Shown: piece after piece, positions 59,322 through 64,000 of the stretch
Layout: each line of letters begins with the position of its first letter
Position numbering within the stretch: position 1 is the first letter of the stretch
Origin: Tethya wilhelma
Lineage: Eukaryota > Porifera > Demospongiae > Tethyida > Tethyidae
Direction: 5' to 3'
NCBI GenBank assembly: GCA_964030475.1
Contig: CAXIPT010000002.1
Span: 12,940,270-13,004,269, forward strand
Length of the DNA stretch: 64,000 nt
Notes under the pieces: generated by a model
Database searches by the model: none
The model's input: the letters and a program-made list of their open reading frames with translations, nothing else
What the model was told of the DNA's origin: nothing
Position numbers and translations under genes: made by a program

Positions 59322-61258
59322 ATGTACATCTGCAGGACCACCAGAGTCTTGTACTCTGTTCATGTAGCTGACTAGTTCTTGTTTCATTCTTCTCTTCTCT
59401 GCTTGTTGTCTCTTCTTGGACTTCTCAAAAGCATCCACAAGGGCGCTGTTTGCTTGACGAAGCTCTTTTACAAATCTCATTAGATCTTCAGTTGTGTCCT
59501 AATAAAAGGGAATGAAACTCAACATATCAAAATACTGCACAAAAATGCAATCACAAGAGAACTTGAGTCGCAAAATGCACGTTATTTTTACAATGACTCA
59601 CTTGTGAATCTTTGACATGAAGATGAAGGAAATCAAAGAGGGTTTCATATCTCCTGGAGAGTTCCTTCTCTCTCTCCAGAGCACTCTGGTAGTCAATGGA
59701 GAGCTCACTCATGTGATTAGGGTCGTGAGAGGAAGAAGGAGGGTCACCCTGGGTGTGTGTGTGTGCGTTAGAGAGAGAGAGAGAAATAGATACTCAACAT
59801 ACCATAATATAGATCGGGAAAAATTTCACTTGCTAGTTCATTGCAATTTAAACTTTTGCCATTTCGACTAGTAATTCGGTAAAGATTGCCATCTTAATTT
59901 TTGCTACTGGGTATAGTGGTGAAATCATTGTGTTCATACGTTGTATGACTATACCTTTCTTAATTTTCTATCTCTCTTTCTCTTCTTTTTCTCTCTGTCG
60001 AGCAGGTAGCGGAATTCCTCCAGTTGTCTGTCGCACTTCTGCTTGTGTATCAACATGCGACTCACTTCCAACTCCATTCGACGTTTCTCCTGCTCCATCA
60101 TATAGATCTGAGACTGCGCATGTGTGCATGGATTGGTTGTAAAGATTTTCTTGTAGAGTAAGTACAATCATGTGGGAAAAAAATGTGTAAGTACTCCACT
60201 GATATGTCATGTTTACATTGAAAAAATGTTTGTGGTGATATACCACATGCATGGTGTGTGAGTCTGTGGATTGCACAGCTGCTTACACATAAATGCCACC
60301 ATACTCACACAAACAATGCCGTGCATTCGTAAACAAGCTAGCCTTGTATCTTGTCACTTACCCTCAACTCTGCTTTCTCCTCTCGTACTTTACACAGCTC
60401 TTCGGCGTGGGCTGCATCTTCCAAATCGATGATATCACCTCTCGAGCTTCCTTGCTCCGTTGTCTGACAATCCTTCAGCATTTCGCCTTTCTTCACAGTG
60501 TCCAGACTCTTTAACCCATCCACGGTGATCAGGGTTGTCACAAGGTGATTCTCGTACTGTCTTAGAGCCTGCGTGTAGTGTCTTAATCGGTCTATATCGC
60601 TCTGTGTGATCTCTGTCTCCACTCCTCCACTCAGCGAGCTCAAGCCGCTCGTGGTGCCTGTGTTCTGAGAGGAATTGTTCGGCCAGTGGTTTGTGTATGC
60701 TGGATATTCAGTGCTTGAGATTTGACGCATCTTTGTCACCACAGGAAGGAACTGTTGCAGTTCGGTGTTAGCGTCCAAGGTGTTCAATAGAGCACGGGCG
60801 CGATATGGTGCCGAGTGTTTGAGCAGGACCTGTTCCCTGTCAGGACTTCTGGTCGATGTTTCGAGACTGTATTCGTATTCGTAGCCTGGATTTCTTGATT
60901 CACTCATTCTCAATTCAATAAGGACTTCGAAAACATCACAAGCCAGTCGACACAGTTTGACAGCGTGACGTAATCTTGTGTTGTTGGCCTCAACCTTTTG
61001 TGCTGTGTGGTACATGCTCTCCATGTTGGCTTTGGCACTCTCAAAGGAGAGGTTTAAGGTGGCCTGTCTTTGCCTGAGGTGCTCGACACACTTCTTGAAA
61101 TGTTCATTCTCCACTTGAAAGCCTTGAAGTTTGTCGGATGATGTGGAGACACCGTATGATACGAGACACTTGATCAGTTCTTGGACACTGTGGCAGTTGC
61201 CTAGAGCATACATCATTGCAAGCTCTTTATCTTTGGGAAGACCTTCAGGTAGCTAAAG

Positions 61259-61315
<57 letters not shown>

Positions 61316-62824
61316 ATCAAAAAAGGGTTGTAGTACACACACCAGCATGGGAATAAGGAATACACAAACACATGCTCATATAAAAGCAACTTTAGTGAGA
61401 TCTAAAGAGAGATAATTGACCTACCACACTCTTGCTAACATCTTCTCCAAGCACCATGAACACTTGGCTCTGTTCGTCCGGAGTGGTGCTCACCATGGTG
61501 AGATTGAAGTCGGTCACTGACCCACCATCAGAGGTGGCAGATTTCTGCAAATAAAGAACCACAAATAAATAATTGTACATATAATATGTATGATTGTGCA
61601 ACGAGGGTGTACAATCTAAACCTGATACTTTGCTTATCAACACATTCAGGTGCTGTACTTGGCTGTACAAATAGATATCACGTTACACTGTATACACGAC
61701 ACTATAGCTTACATGTGACTTTGCCGTTCTTGTCACACTGTATCCAGTGTCCTCTCTCATGGGTTCGTCATGGTCCAGTGCCTTTCCTTCGCTGGAGGTC
61801 CTCTTCATTTCGATGCGACCTCCCTTACGAGAGCGAGAAGACTCTCTGGTTACATCTCCTCTTCCAGATCCTACGAACGATCAAACGAAATATTATTAAT
61901 TGATTTTTGATCACACTTTTAATGGAGATTAATTTCAGCTTTGATCTTGGACTGGTAGACGTCTAAATGTCTGGCTGTACGTACTGAATTATGTACGAGT
62001 ATAGTTGTGTGTACTGAGACTGCTGTTATAGATATGGTGGTGATTTTTTGTTTTGAAATTCGAAGAAAATTAGTAAGAAATTGGGAATGGTATACATGGG
62101 CATTCTTTCCATTGCAAAATGAATTTTAAAACTGCTGTTCCATATATTGCTCCACACCAACACTCTACACACACCCTCACACTACCCCCCCCCCCCACTC
62201 TACACACTACCACCTCTCACACTACCATCCCTCACACATCCCTCACATACCAAGATGGTAGCTCTGTCTAACAGCTGAGTTTCTTGGGAAGGGGTGGTCT
62301 CCGCTGGCGTAGCTGGAACGAGCTGAGTTCTCTTCACTTCCTCCGTCTCCAGGACGACGAGAGAACTGTGAACTCTTGTCTTCGTCCATCAGTCTAACGT
62401 TGAGCTTGTGATTTTCATCCTTGAGTTTCCAGTTGACACGCTGAAGTTCTTCATTCTAGACGAAAGAGAGAGAGAGTGTGTGTGTGTTCATTGATGACCA
62501 TGACATGTGTCAAATCATTGCCATGCAAGTCTTACAAATGAGCTAAGAGAAAAACCACACATGTGTACAAGTACACATGCAACATATGCACACAAACTCC
62601 ATACAATATCTATGAATTTTGTTAAGCCTCAATGTGTATACATGCAGCAATCTACATCCACTGCCTTTTTTTTTTTTACTTTTCTTCACTCACTCTTAGT
62701 TTGATGTTGTTGTATTCTGCCTTGAGGGCGGCACACTCCTTCTTGTAAGACTTGTGAGCTGTTCTCTCTCTCATCACATCCTCCTCGAGGTCTAGCTTGG
62801 CCTTCTTCAACTCTTCATACTGAC
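59322..62824 (-). CDS. MCC: MCC (colorectal mutant cancer protein) homologue, 3' part
   Basis: The exons are 62824-62694, 62455-62251, 61870-61713, 61544-61425, 61252-60362, 60113-59955, 59748-59602 and 59498-59322. All have GT-AG borders and join in one frame of 662 residues; the 5' end lies outside the window. Recognition rests on a long match in order to vertebrate MCC. It runs from a helix starting ALGNCHSVQELIKCL (MCC: SLQDCSNIQEIFQTL), through Ser/Thr-rich and DxDRLRHYTQALRQYENHL segments and an AELRSQIYMMEQEKRRMELE coiled coil. The C-terminus is FVKELRQANSALVDAFEKSK (MCC: FVNDLKRANSNLVAAYEKAK). Vertebrate MCC is a coiled-coil scaffold linked to Wnt/beta-catenin signalling, Scribble and migration. 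The last donor CAT|GTAAGT suggests one more exon; reading through gives a stop at 59313. Confidence 0.8.
61261..61312. repeat. (GA)n microsatellite forming a pyrimidine tract
   Basis: On the coding (-) strand this is a (TC)n run directly before the CCCCTTTAG acceptor of the 891-bp MCC exon. Its length may influence splicing. Confidence 0.85.
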
Positions 62825-64000
62825 CTGTAGGTGTGCAAGCATAGAGCATGTATATGTGTCATGCATATGTAGCATTCAATGTGGATCAACACACACGACT
62901 TGTGAAAGTATACATAAGAATGATAGGTATAAATGTGACCATATTCTTGTATGGACCATGCGTGCGTCACTGAATATAATTACACAAGCATTGTTACATT
63001 CCTAAAGAAATCAAATACTTTATGCATGGTATTATAAAGTCCAGGAAAACATACAAATTTCGTAATTTGAACTCTTTACAATCTGAACTAGCTAAAATCC
63101 CATACCCTAGCTAATTAACTCATAATTTTTTCAAGGAAACCTCACACCGTACATACATGCACATAATATCTCTGAGCATTGTGCTTAATATGACGGTGAT
63201 GTCACTATAAATACAGCAACTATGTGTTCCAGCTCTCAAATGAATGGTATGGTCACTTTAGAACCTATACACACACTGACCCGCCCCCACATGGTTCATG
63301 TATTACATTCGTTGGCGCTCACATCGTATCCCAAACGGCAGGAGTGCAACTCAATGTTTGTTCTCATTACAACAATACACCGGCCTACACATATGAGTGT
63401 CTTTAAGGAATGCCAAGAATGTGGAAAATGAAAACATTGCGAATACTTTTATAACAGAAACAGGCAAAAAGTATGATTCCAATGTTTAAGACTATTTTAT
63501 TTTTATTGGTATATTAATTTTCCTAGCATGTAGCAATTTCCGCACTTACAGAAAACAAACAAAAATCAAGTAGATATACTATAAACTAGCAGCGTGGGTG
63601 TGTAAGCATACATACTCAACAACTGAAAGTAGCGTACAGTACCTTGGCTACAATGAGGTCTGAATGTTATTATAATCAGCAATAAGCCTGCAACAAATTA
63701 AGCTGATCCTCCCACTACTCTCATCTCCCACACACACACACGGGTCAGGTGACATTTCTAGTATATTACGTCTAGTTATGTAATCAAAGAACCCTCCTGG
63801 GCGGTTCATGCACTGCAAACAAGTATATCGCTTTCATGCGTAAAAATGGATTTGTCGAGAAAAGATCTCTTGTTATGATAATTGAAAGCGACTCGTTAGG
63901 TTAATGAGTTCCAAGCTGGAGGTACTGCTACATCAAAGCATAAGATTTTGCATCATTAGTGGAATAATTATTACGAAGAAGTGCATGCTTTATAGTCCGG
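62825..64000. other. No further MCC exon recognised
   Basis: The upstream part of the MCC-like intron. Small open frames at 63222-63431 have no splice context or similarity. Confidence 0.45.

Overview
This is a eukaryotic, AT-rich window with small exons split by short GT-AG introns, many palindromic MITE-like repeats and CA/GA microsatellites. Gene content points to an early-branching animal, most likely a demosponge (inference). It holds secreted/transmembrane Ig-superfamily receptors, a very large beta-helix (Pmp-like) multi-pass membrane protein of the kind expanded in sponges, and an MCC homologue. Single N characters at 495, 2861, 5834, 10704, 26898, 37829 and 48795, plus a 90-N run at 45451-45540, mark contig joins. 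Several of these joins carry duplicated flanks, so gene order across them should not be trusted.

Layout. 1-620: two unrelated gene fragments abutting an N, a HECT-associated N-terminal domain (+) and the signal-peptide exon of a Pmp-like protein (-). 621-4020: repeats. 4583-10589 (-): 3' half of an Ig receptor, here called gene B. 10785-12300 (-): partial C2H2 gene of unknown family next to a MITE. 12518-14993 (+): unknown coiled-coil gene with two tandem, phase-matched 3' cassettes. 15-21.2 kb: tandem array of exon-like noncoding units, with a Crypton/DUF3504-type pseudogene and a TTAA-flanked element inside. 22077-25876 (+): a small chromodomain gene whose intron is full of nested transposons. 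25989-30558: complete pogo/Tigger transposon with about 395-bp terminal inverted repeats and an intact five-exon transposase. 30560-36955 (+): Ig receptor gene A. 37830-39603: near-identical copy of A's 3' end, frameshifted. 39.7-40.3 kb: second DUF3504 pseudogene. 41986-48794 (+): 5' half of gene B (signal peptide and six Ig exons). 50377-55866 (-): Pmp-like receptor, broken by compensating frameshifts. 59322-62824 (-): 3' part of an MCC homologue.

The main biological unit is the Ig-receptor pair A/B. Gene B is cut by the assembly: its N-terminal half is on the + strand at 42-48.8 kb and its C-terminal half on the - strand at 4.6-10.6 kb, with about 1.5 kb present in both. Put in order it encodes a signal peptide, six Ig-like exons joined by phase-1 introns, a cysteine-containing juxtamembrane segment, one transmembrane helix and a tail with SH2-docking-like tyrosines (YANP, YIPM, YNVP, YETP, YMNF). 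Gene A has the same plan from Ig2 onward, lacks its signal peptide and Ig1 in this window, and has lost the YIPM tyrosine. This is a reasonable candidate self/non-self or adhesion receptor family; the function is inference only.
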